NCBI RefSeq assembly: GCF_004028095.1 | Contig: NZ_SBHM01000007.1 | Coordinates: 62,001-126,000, forward strand | From: Paenarthrobacter ureafaciens | GTDB taxonomy: Bacteria > Actinomycetota > Actinomycetes > Actinomycetales > Micrococcaceae | Direction: 5' to 3' | DNA length: 64,000 nt | In this document: positions 17,739-25,012 of the stretch, one piece after another | How the letters are laid out: each line of letters starts with the position of its first letter | Position numbering within the stretch: position 1 is the first letter of the stretch | Notes under the pieces: model-generated | What the model was told of the DNA's origin: nothing | Seen by the model: only the letters and a program-made list of their open reading frames with translations | The model's database searches: none | Program-made: the position numbers and the translations under genes

Positions 17739-18566
17739 TCAGGGGATGGGTACCGGCACGACGCCGAGCGGCGCAAGGTTGGCTGCCCCGCCGTCCGGCG
17801 AGGACAGGACCCAAATGCCCTCTTCATGGACGGCAACGGAGTGCTCCCACTGGCACGAGCGCTTGCCGTCGGTGGTGACCACGGTCCAGTCGTCATCCAG
17901 GGTCGCCGTTTCGATGCCTCCGCGCACCAGCATCGGTTCGATGGCCAGGCACAGACCGGGCCGGATCTTAGGGCCACGGTGGCTGGTGCGGTAGTTCAGG
18001 ACATCCGGGGCCATGTGCATCTCGGAACCAATCCCGTGGCCGACGTAATCCTCAAGGATTCCGAGGGGCTTGCCCGGCACTGAGGACACGTAGTCATCGA
18101 TCGCATTGCCGATGTCTCCCACGAACTTGCCCTTGGCCAGACCGGCGATGCCGTGCCACATGGCGGCCTCGGTGACATCGGAAAGCCGCTGGTCCTCGGG
18201 GTCAGCGGTTCCAACGATCACGGTGCGGGCCGAGTCCGAGTGCCATCCGTCCACGATGCAGCCGCCGTCGATCGAGATGATGTCCCCGTCTTCCAGGACC
18301 CTGTTGCCGGGGATTCCGTGGACGACTTCCTCGTTGACCGAGGTGCAGATGGTTGCCGGGAAGCCGTGGTATCCGACGAAGTTGGACTTGGCGCCGGCAT
18401 CGTTGAGGACGGCAGCAAAGACGTCATCGAGGTCCTTGGTGGTGACACCTGCCTTGGCTGCTGCAACCGCTGCGTCAAGGGCACGGCTAAGGACCAGTCC
18501 TGCCTCGTGCATCTTGCGCATCTGCTGGTTGGACTTGTATTCAATGCGGGGCTGACCGAACGCCAT
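17739..18566 (-). CDS. map: Methionine aminopeptidase, type I
   Basis: A 275-residue enzyme that removes the initiator methionine. It has the metal ligands of the family: SIDGGCIVDGWHSDSARTV carries the two aspartates, GHGIGSEMHMAPDV the histidine, and CLAIEPML and WEHSVAVHEEG the glutamates. The ATG (MAFGQPRIEYKS) has GAGGAG six bases upstream; a longer frame upstream has no homology. It is 31 bases after the OleD-like gene on the same strand, so the ole-type operon probably reads into map. No terminator was seen between them. Confidence 0.96.
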   Translation of the reverse strand: MAFGQPRIEYKSNQQMRKMHEAGLVLSRALDAAVAAAKAGVTTKDLDDVFAAVLNDAGAKSNFVGYHGFPATICTSVNEEVVHGIPGNRVLEDGDIISIDGGCIVDGWHSDSARTVIVGTADPEDQRLSDVTEAAMWHGIAGLAKGKFVGDIGNAIDDYVSSVPGKPLGILEDYVGHGIGSEMHMAPDVLNYRTSHRGPKIRPGLCLAIEPMLVRGGIETATLDDDWTVVTTDGKRSCQWEHSVAVHEEGIWVLSSPDGGAANLAPLGVVPVPIP

Positions 18567-18597
18567 GTTCTCCTCTGGATGTTCCCACGAGCGCCGA

Positions 18598-19509
18598 TCA
18601 GGCCCCGTGCTCCAACCATTTTCGCGCATCCGAGAGCGTGGTCGAAATTGGTTCGACCCCGAGCCCCTCGCGAAGCCTGTCCAAGCAATAGGTCCGCTCC
18701 CGCCCGAGTTGGCTCACGGCATAGCGGGTCAGCCGCGGCGGAGTCCCCGTTGCCATGGCAGCAGCTTCGGAAAAGCCGGCCACGGCCATCGCCACGGCCT
18801 CCGGAATATACCGAATGCCCGTGTGCGGGTGGCCCGTCACGTCAAGGACCTCACGCAGTACTGAACCGAGCTCCACAGGCTCCGCATCGGCCACATTTAC
18901 GGCACCACGGAGTTCGGACCCGCAGGCTGCGAGCGCGGCAGTGGTCAAATTGTCGATATGCGTCAGCTGATGCCTCACGGTGGGACGCCCGACGCTGAGG
19001 AGCCGTCCGCGCCGGATGTTGCCGATGAGCCGTGGCAACAGCGTCCGGTCGCCTTGGCCATAGACTCCGTGTGGCCGGAGCGACAAGGCGTTGCCGTGCT
19101 TGCGTGCTTCGATGTCGGCCAGCGCCTTGCTGCGCCCATAGGCGTTCAGGTGCTTGGACGCGACTTCTTCCTCAACGCGGTTCACGCAGGACTCCCACCA
19201 GGGGTAGACGCTGGAACTTGAGATATGGACCAGGCGCGTCCGCGCATAGACCTCGCTGAGGGCCCGCGTCCCTAGGACATTGACCCGGTGAAAGATCCGG
19301 GGGTCGCCCCAGTCCGCGACGTGGGCACCGGCATGCACGACGGCGTCAACCTCCGGCAGGCGCGCTGGCGGACGGTCCGCGAGGTCCCAGTATGCGTAGC
19401 CCGGGTCCCGGCGACGCGCGAACCTTACAACGTCCCATCCCTTGTCTTCAGCGGCCCGGGCGATCGCTCTTCCGACGAAACCCGTGGCACCCGTGACGGC
19501 GATCTTCAT
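18598..19509 (-). CDS. NAD(P)-dependent 3-beta-HSD/epimerase family reductase, OleD-like
   Basis: A 303-residue extended short-chain dehydrogenase. It begins with the nucleotide motif TGATGFVGRAIA and has VVHAGAHVADWGDPRIFHRVNVLGT, HISSSSVYPWW and the catalytic YGRSK (YxxxK). In olefin and beta-lactone pathways OleD reduces the 2-alkyl-3-ketoacid from OleA to the 2-alkyl-3-hydroxyacid used by OleC. Assignment rests on family features plus the neighbouring OleC- and OleA-like genes. It overlaps the ligase gene by four bases (ATGA) and is last in the five-gene operon. Confidence 0.8.
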   Translation of the reverse strand: MKIAVTGATGFVGRAIARAAEDKGWDVVRFARRRDPGYAYWDLADRPPARLPEVDAVVHAGAHVADWGDPRIFHRVNVLGTRALSEVYARTRLVHISSSSVYPWWESCVNRVEEEVASKHLNAYGRSKALADIEARKHGNALSLRPHGVYGQGDRTLLPRLIGNIRRGRLLSVGRPTVRHQLTHIDNLTTAALAACGSELRGAVNVADAEPVELGSVLREVLDVTGHPHTGIRYIPEAVAMAVAGFSEAAAMATGTPPRLTRYAVSQLGRERTYCLDRLREGLGVEPISTTLSDARKWLEHGA

Positions 19510-21293
19510 GCCGGGCCCACCAGGGCCGCTGCGTCTGTAACCGCTCCGAACTGCTGCCTGAGCGCTTCACGATCCGGCTTCCGGTGCCGCCCGCTGACCG
19601 GCATATTGTCCAGGACTTCGATGCGGTCCGGGAGTGCCGATTCGTCGATGAGTCGCGGTAGCTCCTGCCCGAGCCGGGCCTTCAGGGCCGCGGCCGACTG
19701 ACCGGCCCGGGGCACAACCGCCAGCCACACCGACTCGTCACCGATGCCGTCCGGAACTCCTACCATCGCCGCTTCAGCGACACCCGCCACGCCGGCGATG
19801 ACGGGTTCATACAGAGCGGGGTAGATGTTGGCCTTGCCCCGGATAATCATGTCCTTCTTGCGTCCGATCATCACCAGCCGTGGCCGCGCGCCGGAGCTGG
19901 TGGCCGCGCCCCGTGCCCCCGAGCTGATGGGCGCGCCCCGTGCCCCCGCCCCGTAGTCGAGCCTCACCAAGTCTCCCGTCGCGTGTTCGATCATTGGGTC
20001 CTGGCCCAAATAGCCGTGGCACATGTTGGGCCCGCGGGCGAACAGTTCGTGGTCCTCACCGAGGCGGATTTCGACGGCGGGCAGCGGTTCCCCGAGGAAG
20101 TCGCCCTCACCACGGCCATCCTGGGTGAGGTGCCCGGCGTCAGCTCCCGAGGCGAAGGCAAGCTTCTCCCTGCCGTCCGCTATTGCTATGGGCAGAAGCT
20201 CAGTCATTCCGTAAATGAGCTTGAAGTCCACATCGGGCAAGACCCGCATGGCCCGCTCCAGGAAAGGTGCCAGAACGGGGGCCGCTCCCAACATCACAGT
20301 TCCCAAGGTCTTCGGAAGCGTGACCTCCCCACGCTCAATCCCGTCGAGGATGGGCGCCAGCTGCGACGGCACCAGGAAAAGGTGAGTGGCGCCGTCGTAC
20401 GTTGACCTTTTCCCGGCGACCGGCCCAAGTTCGCCGGCCAAGCGAAGGGGGTCGATGTGCGCCGAAAAGCCGTACGAGGGCATGGTCCAGTGCGCCCCGG
20501 CGATCAGGGCCGGCAGGCCCATCATGAGCTGCTCCGAATGGATACGGTCCCCGTCGCTGAAGGTGCACTTGGTGCTCAACTGCTGAAAACCGGCAGCCAA
20601 GGAACCGCGCGTATGGACAACACCCTTCGGTGCTCCCGTGGTTCCGGAGGTGAAGATGATCACCGCTTCCTGGGCGGGATGGTGCCCGGGCTGTCCCTTG
20701 GTGGTGCCAGTAGTGGTGGTGCCGGTAGTCAGGGGTCGTCTCAGCGTCTTCACCGGGGTAGCTCCCCGGGGCACCCCCGGCATCCAAGGTCCCGAATAGT
20801 AGTGGCGGACGTCCATCGCGCCGTAATCGGGCAGGAGCAGGCCACGCCGACGCGCCAGGGGGCGGACGGGGCTCCTGGTACTCACTGCGTAGAGAAGCGA
20901 TTCGGCAGCCGCCCAACCCGGCGCGGCCAGCTCCGCCCTGTCCCGGAACAACGAAGGACCGATGCCGGGGTCAATGAACACCACCGACCCACCGGCCCGG
21001 ACGGCACCCAACGCGAGGATGAACGCGGCCGGACTCGGCCTGACCGAGAAGAGCATCCTTTCACCCTTGCCAAAGCCGTCGGCCTGCAGGCGCACCGACG
21101 TTGCTTCGATGCCTTCCATCAGCTGCCTGTAGGTGATGGTTGGACCGGGCCTCACTGACACCTTGCCGCCGGGCCGACGCCTGGTCCTGCCCGGAGCTGT
21201 GATGGCGGGATTGTCCGGGACACGTTCAGCCGCCGCGTAGACGGCGGCAATGAGGTCAGGGCTGTCCTGCCCGCCGGTGATTTCAGAGGGCAT
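19506..21293 (-). CDS. AMP-binding ligase, OleC-like (beta-lactone synthetase)
   Basis: A 595-residue ANL-superfamily enzyme. The phosphate loop FTSGTTGAPKG is at residues 214-224, then YGMTELLPIA, GDLVRLDYG and GRKKDMIIRGKANIYP. Its end, MPVSGRHRKPDREAL, resembles OleC, which closes a beta-hydroxyacid to a beta-lactone with ATP. No alpha/beta-hydrolase domain is fused at the N-terminus, unlike the OleBC fusion known from Micrococcus. Two oddities are a Thr/Gly-rich stretch at about 188-199 and a tandem 9-residue repeat (GARGAPISS, GARGAATSS) just before the hinge motif. It overlaps the P450 gene by 11 bases. A plain acyl-CoA ligase is the alternative. Confidence 0.8.
   Translation of the reverse strand: MPSEITGGQDSPDLIAAVYAAAERVPDNPAITAPGRTRRRPGGKVSVRPGPTITYRQLMEGIEATSVRLQADGFGKGERMLFSVRPSPAAFILALGAVRAGGSVVFIDPGIGPSLFRDRAELAAPGWAAAESLLYAVSTRSPVRPLARRRGLLLPDYGAMDVRHYYSGPWMPGVPRGATPVKTLRRPLTTGTTTTGTTKGQPGHHPAQEAVIIFTSGTTGAPKGVVHTRGSLAAGFQQLSTKCTFSDGDRIHSEQLMMGLPALIAGAHWTMPSYGFSAHIDPLRLAGELGPVAGKRSTYDGATHLFLVPSQLAPILDGIERGEVTLPKTLGTVMLGAAPVLAPFLERAMRVLPDVDFKLIYGMTELLPIAIADGREKLAFASGADAGHLTQDGRGEGDFLGEPLPAVEIRLGEDHELFARGPNMCHGYLGQDPMIEHATGDLVRLDYGAGARGAPISSGARGAATSSGARPRLVMIGRKKDMIIRGKANIYPALYEPVIAGVAGVAEAAMVGVPDGIGDESVWLAVVPRAGQSAAALKARLGQELPRLIDESALPDRIEVLDNMPVSGRHRKPDREALRQQFGAVTDAAALVGPA
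19894..19947. repeat. Tandem 27-bp repeat inside the OleC-like gene
   Basis: Two adjacent 27-base units (19894-19920 and 19921-19947) match at 25 positions. They encode the repeated peptide GARGAPISS / GARGAATSS in frame. The preceding bases look like a decayed third copy. The repeat lies in the linker before the C-terminal lid domain. Confidence 0.8.
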
Positions 21294-22464
21294 TGGCGAG
21301 CTCCAGCTTCCGGTAGCCCGGAATCAGCACACGCGTGCTGACGGCCCGGGAAGCGATGACCCACGGCCTCTGCGCAAATCTGTCCAGGAGAACCTCCAAG
21401 GTTGCAGTGATCTCCGCCATGGCCAGCGGCATGCCGATGCAGAAATGTGGTCCTGCCCCGAACCACAACTGGCGCGCTTGCGCCGGGATGGGTTCCCCCG
21501 GGTTGAAACCACCCAGGCTCTTGGCAGCATGGATGGTGGACAACAGGATCCGGTCCCCGGTGCGCACAACCGTTCCTCCGATGTTCCCGGGGGCAACGGC
21601 GTTTCGCAGCATCATGGGCGACGGCACCGTGAACCTCAACGACTCGTTCACTGCTGCCCCCATCCCCGACCTGTCCGCAACCAGTTCCTCAATGCGTCCG
21701 GTATCGGCAAGCAACGCCACCAGCCGGGGCACGAATGACACGAGCGTTTCCGTTCCCACCATCACGAAGGCACTGATGATGCCCATCGCTTCGTCTTCGC
21801 TCATGCCCAGCCCGCGGAGCCGGCCCGGGAAGGTTGCAGGGTCTCCGTCGCGGTAGGCGCTTCGGGCGGGTCCTGCGAGAACCTCGACGGCGGCCCTTCC
21901 CTTGGCAGCCTGCTCCGGCGTCAAGGTTGGGCGACCTAAACGAACCAAGGATGAGATGGATGACCCTAAATCGAAGAGGTCCTTGTTCGGCAGTCTGCCC
22001 GGGGCATGTTCCGGAACGCCCAGCAACCGTGAGATGACGCCGCCCGCAAGTTCCTTGACGCAGTCCACCAGGTCCACCCGTCCCGGCCCGTCCAGGTCAT
22101 GCTCAACGCGGGCCTTCAACGCAACGGATGCCGGTTGGACGATTTCCGCCACCGAGGCCGGAGTGAACAAGTCAGCGAGCTTCCGCCTTAGCTCGCGATG
22201 CTCTGCACCGTCCATGTTGACCAGTGCCTTCGGGCCGACGACCGGTGTCCAAAGCCCTCCGGAGGCAGAGGGCCCGTTCTTTACGAAGCGTTCACCGTCC
22301 AACAGCACATCACGCACCAACCGTGCTTCGCTGACCAGGACACCCAGCCCCGGGATCCTCATCACCGGTTTCACGGCGCCCAGCGATCGGATGGTCGGGT
22401 ACAGCAAGGGATGCGCTCCGAGGTGGACGCGCCGTTCCCAGCGTTCAGCGGTTGCAACTGACAT
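21283..22464 (-). CDS. Cytochrome P450
   Basis: A 393-residue soluble P450. The heme loop FGAGPHFCIGMPLA places the thiolate ligand at C342, the ExxR motif is ESLRF, and the I-helix segment is AFVMVGTETLVSF. The ATG (MSVATAERWERR) is two bases after the glycosyltransferase stop; a longer frame runs back through that gene and is rejected. No ferredoxin or reductase gene is adjacent, so redox partners must come from elsewhere. Its place between OleA- and OleC-type genes suggests that it oxidises the lipid substrate or product (inference). Confidence 0.93.
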   Translation of the reverse strand: MSVATAERWERRVHLGAHPLLYPTIRSLGAVKPVMRIPGLGVLVSEARLVRDVLLDGERFVKNGPSASGGLWTPVVGPKALVNMDGAEHRELRRKLADLFTPASVAEIVQPASVALKARVEHDLDGPGRVDLVDCVKELAGGVISRLLGVPEHAPGRLPNKDLFDLGSSISSLVRLGRPTLTPEQAAKGRAAVEVLAGPARSAYRDGDPATFPGRLRGLGMSEDEAMGIISAFVMVGTETLVSFVPRLVALLADTGRIEELVADRSGMGAAVNESLRFTVPSPMMLRNAVAPGNIGGTVVRTGDRILLSTIHAAKSLGGFNPGEPIPAQARQLWFGAGPHFCIGMPLAMAEITATLEVLLDRFAQRPWVIASRAVSTRVLIPGYRKLELANAL

Positions 22465-22466
22465 GG

Positions 22467-23270
22467 CTACCGAATGTCCACGTGCTCGGGACGGTAACGG
22501 TGGTCCGCGTACCAAGCCAGCGTGTTCTTCAAGCCCCACGCTTTGACCCGCCGGGAGGACCCGTAGACCACGACGTCCCTCCGCAGCCCGTAATTGCGTG
22601 TCAACTTCCGGACGCGGTTGGACAGTGCCCTGTCCTCGTGGAGGTCCTCGATCCTGGTCCGCGGGAATCCCCCGGAGCGGTGATACATATCCGCGGTGAT
22701 CGCCATGTTGCAGCCCGGAAGCATTTGGTAGGGGCCCAAATAGCCCTCTCCCTTGTTGCCGGGCCTGATCTTTCCGAAGAACGAGGCCACCTCCACGGCC
22801 ACCAGCATCAAACGACGATCCCGCGCAGTGATGCCTTCGTCCTGCCGGGGAATCAGCTGCCCGGCAATCAGTTCCAAGCCATCGTGGAAGGCCGCCATGA
22901 TCCGGGCCGTCCAATCCTTGGCAGCAAGGCAATCCGCGTCCGTGCGGGCCAACCATGTGGCACCGTGTTCGACTCCGAACCGCATACCCGTATCGGCAGC
23001 TGCGCCTGTGCCCTTCTCCGTTTCATGGATCAGCCTGATGTCCATGACACGGTGCTCACCGGCGAAGGCTTCCACGATGGCGCAGCTGGCGTCGGTGGAT
23101 CCGTTATCAACCACAACCACCGTGAAGTCCTGATAGTCCTGCGCAGCGAGCGAATCCAAGGACTGGCGGACAAGCTTCTCTTCGTTGAGCATCGGCACTG
23201 CGATGCACAGCGGCCTGGTAGCGGAATCGCTGTGCAACCCTGTTCCGGCTCCTGCTGACGAGCGGTTCAT
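22467..23270 (-). CDS. Family 2 glycosyltransferase
   Basis: A 267-residue GT2 enzyme with no clear membrane segment. CIAVPMLNEEKLVRQSLDSL opens the nucleotide-binding fold. VVVDNGSTDAS, the metal-binding ARTDADC (DxD-like) and the later GFPRTRIEDLHEDRALSNRVRK (acceptor/ED region) follow. The ATG overlaps the stop of the OleA-like gene (ATGA), which rules out longer starts. In this operon it could glycosylate a hydroxyl on the long-chain product, but donor and acceptor are unknown. Confidence 0.88.
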   Translation of the reverse strand: MNRSSAGAGTGLHSDSATRPLCIAVPMLNEEKLVRQSLDSLAAQDYQDFTVVVVDNGSTDASCAIVEAFAGEHRVMDIRLIHETEKGTGAAADTGMRFGVEHGATWLARTDADCLAAKDWTARIMAAFHDGLELIAGQLIPRQDEGITARDRRLMLVAVEVASFFGKIRPGNKGEGYLGPYQMLPGCNMAITADMYHRSGGFPRTRIEDLHEDRALSNRVRKLTRNYGLRRDVVVYGSSRRVKAWGLKNTLAWYADHRYRPEHVDIR

Positions 23271-24322
23271 AGCCGCACCACCGCGATGCCCAGGCTGACG
23301 CCGCCGGCCAGGCCTACCAGGGCAACCAGGTCTCCCGGACCACATCGTCCACCATCCAGGGCGAGCTTCAACTGCAACGGAAGACTAACGGAGGCCAAGT
23401 TGCCGAACTCTTCCACTGCCGGGACCAACAGGTCGCGCGGCACTCCCGCACGCTCTGCAAAGATCTCCCGGTAGGGCGCGCTGACTTGGTGGACACAGAC
23501 CACCGCGAAGTCTTGCCAGTTCAGCTTGAGGGCCTCCAAGGTCTCTCCCAGGACATCGGAGCCCAAGTCCAGGAAGGCGTCCTTCAGCTTCTCCCCGTCC
23601 ATGGTGAAATAGCTGGCTTCGGGGTCCCGGGGAAACGCAGATCCACCGGCGGCCAAGGTCCCTACCGGCCAGTGGATGCTCTTTGCAATGAATGCCATGC
23701 CAAGAATGCCCTCGGCCGCCGGGCTTGAAGGCTCACTGTCAGCAGTAGCGCCTTCGGAAGCTTCGAGCAGGACGGCCGCGCCGCCGTCGCTCATGGTGTA
23801 ACCGGGGAAGCTGGACGCGAAAGTCGCGAAATCAGGAACAGACCACCGGACCGCCCGCGAGGGCGACTCCCCCGTCACCACCAGAACCCGACCGTAACGG
23901 CGGGAGGCAATCAGGGAATCGGCCACTTCCAGTCCGTTCAGGAAACTGTTGCAGGCGTTCTTGACGTCCATCACCGGGCAACTGAGTCCCAGCTTTGCGG
24001 CGGCAATATGGGCTGTTGCGGGCTCCACCATGTCCTGGCTCGCGGAGGCAAAAACCAGAAGGTCGACATCCGGGGCCTGGAGCCCGCAACTGGCCAGGAC
24101 CTTGGCTGCTGCGTTGACGGCAAGATCTGACGCCTGCTCCGACTCGGCCATCACGCTACGGGACCGGATGCCTGTGACGCGGGAAATCAAACCCTTGGGA
24201 ATCCGGAAGCCCGGGCTCGATTCGACGATGCGCTGCTCGACGGCATCCGTGTCCAGACGTGCAGGAGGCACATAGACTTCCAGACCTGCAATCCGGCTCC
24301 TGCCGGACATGACTGTGTGCAT
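23267..24322 (-). CDS. OleA-like thiolase (head-to-head acyl-CoA condensing enzyme)
   Basis: A 351-residue thiolase-superfamily enzyme of the FabH/OleA branch. The catalytic triad is visible: C124 in KNACNSFLNG, H278 in VHQVSAPY and N308 in EFGNLASVSLP. E100, in VEPATAHIAAAKLG, fits the glutamate (Glu117 in Xanthomonas OleA, from memory) that marks OleA and not FabH. OleA condenses two acyl-CoAs to a 2-alkyl-3-ketoacid. The ATG with GGGGGAAG upstream is chosen; an in-frame extension upstream runs through the adk terminator. It is first in the five-gene operon. Confidence 0.85.
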   Translation of the reverse strand: MHTVMSGRSRIAGLEVYVPPARLDTDAVEQRIVESSPGFRIPKGLISRVTGIRSRSVMAESEQASDLAVNAAAKVLASCGLQAPDVDLLVFASASQDMVEPATAHIAAAKLGLSCPVMDVKNACNSFLNGLEVADSLIASRRYGRVLVVTGESPSRAVRWSVPDFATFASSFPGYTMSDGGAAVLLEASEGATADSEPSSPAAEGILGMAFIAKSIHWPVGTLAAGGSAFPRDPEASYFTMDGEKLKDAFLDLGSDVLGETLEALKLNWQDFAVVCVHQVSAPYREIFAERAGVPRDLLVPAVEEFGNLASVSLPLQLKLALDGGRCGPGDLVALVGLAGGVSLGIAVVRL

Positions 24323-24354
24323 GCGCTTCCCCCAAAGACGGCCATGAAAAGGAA

Positions 24355-24395
24355 AAAGGGTGTGTCCCGCACTCATCGTACGGGACACACCCTTT
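24355..24395 (-). terminator. Intrinsic terminator between adk and the oleA-like gene
   Basis: A perfect 15-bp inverted repeat (AAAGGGTGTGTCCCG and complement) with an 11-base loop. On the minus strand it is followed by TTTTTCCTTTT. It ends the secY-adk transcript 39 bases past adk and only about 32 bases before the oleA-like start, leaving almost no room for a promoter in between. Confidence 0.85.
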
Positions 24396-24433
24396 GGCAC
24401 ATGAGCCGGAACACCGGCTATGTGGAGAAAGTG

Positions 24434-25012
24434 CTAGACAGCCTTGGCAGCTTCAATGGCGGTCAGGACGCGGTCAGTGACCTCGTCGATTCCACCAATG
24501 CCGTCAACCTGGGTCAGGATGCCGCGCTCGGCGTACTTGGCCACGACGGCCTCAGTCTGCTCGTGGTAGAGGTCGAGGCGGTGGCGGATGACGGCTTCAT
24601 TGTCGTCAGACCGGCCGGTCTCCTTGGCACGGCCGAGGAGGCGGCTGACCAGTTCCTCGTCGTCGGCAGTCAGCTGGAGCACGACGTCGAGCTCCTGCTG
24701 GGTCTCGGCGAGGATGTTGTCCAGGTAGTCCACCTGTGCCGTGGTGCGGGGGTAGCCGTCCAGGAGGAAGCCGTTCTCGACGTCGCTCTCGCTCAGACGG
24801 TCCCGAACCATCTTGTTGGTGACGCTGTCCGGTACGAAGTCACCGGCGTCCATGTACTTCTTGGCCTCCAGGCCAAGGGGGGTCTCGCCCTTGACGTTGG
24901 CACGGAAAATGTCGCCAGTGGAGATGGCGACTACGCCCAGCCGCGCGGAAATCCGTTCAGCCTGCGTACCCTTGCCCGAACCCGGAGGTCCAATGATCAG
25001 CATTCTCGTCAT
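24434..25012 (-). CDS. adk: Adenylate kinase
   Basis: A 192-residue enzyme that interconverts ATP+AMP and 2 ADP. The P-loop is GPPGSGKGTQAERI; DGYPRTTAQVDYLD and GRAKETGRSDDNEAVIRHRL (LID arginines) are conserved. It has the short LID without the zinc-binding insert, as in other actinobacteria. The start overlaps the secY stop by four bases (ATGA). Confidence 0.98.
   Translation of the reverse strand: MTRMLIIGPPGSGKGTQAERISARLGVVAISTGDIFRANVKGETPLGLEAKKYMDAGDFVPDSVTNKMVRDRLSESDVENGFLLDGYPRTTAQVDYLDNILAETQQELDVVLQLTADDEELVSRLLGRAKETGRSDDNEAVIRHRLDLYHEQTEAVVAKYAERGILTQVDGIGGIDEVTDRVLTAIEAAKAV

Noticed and set aside
19506..21293. An OleBC fusion in the ligase gene
   Set aside because: The protein is only 595 residues, the ANL fold begins near residue 10, and there is no alpha/beta-hydrolase nucleophile motif before it.
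21283..22956. A single 557-residue P450 with an extra N-terminal domain
   Set aside because: The extension is the glycosyltransferase gene read in another frame. The P450 homology begins at MSVATAERW, two bases after the glycosyltransferase stop.
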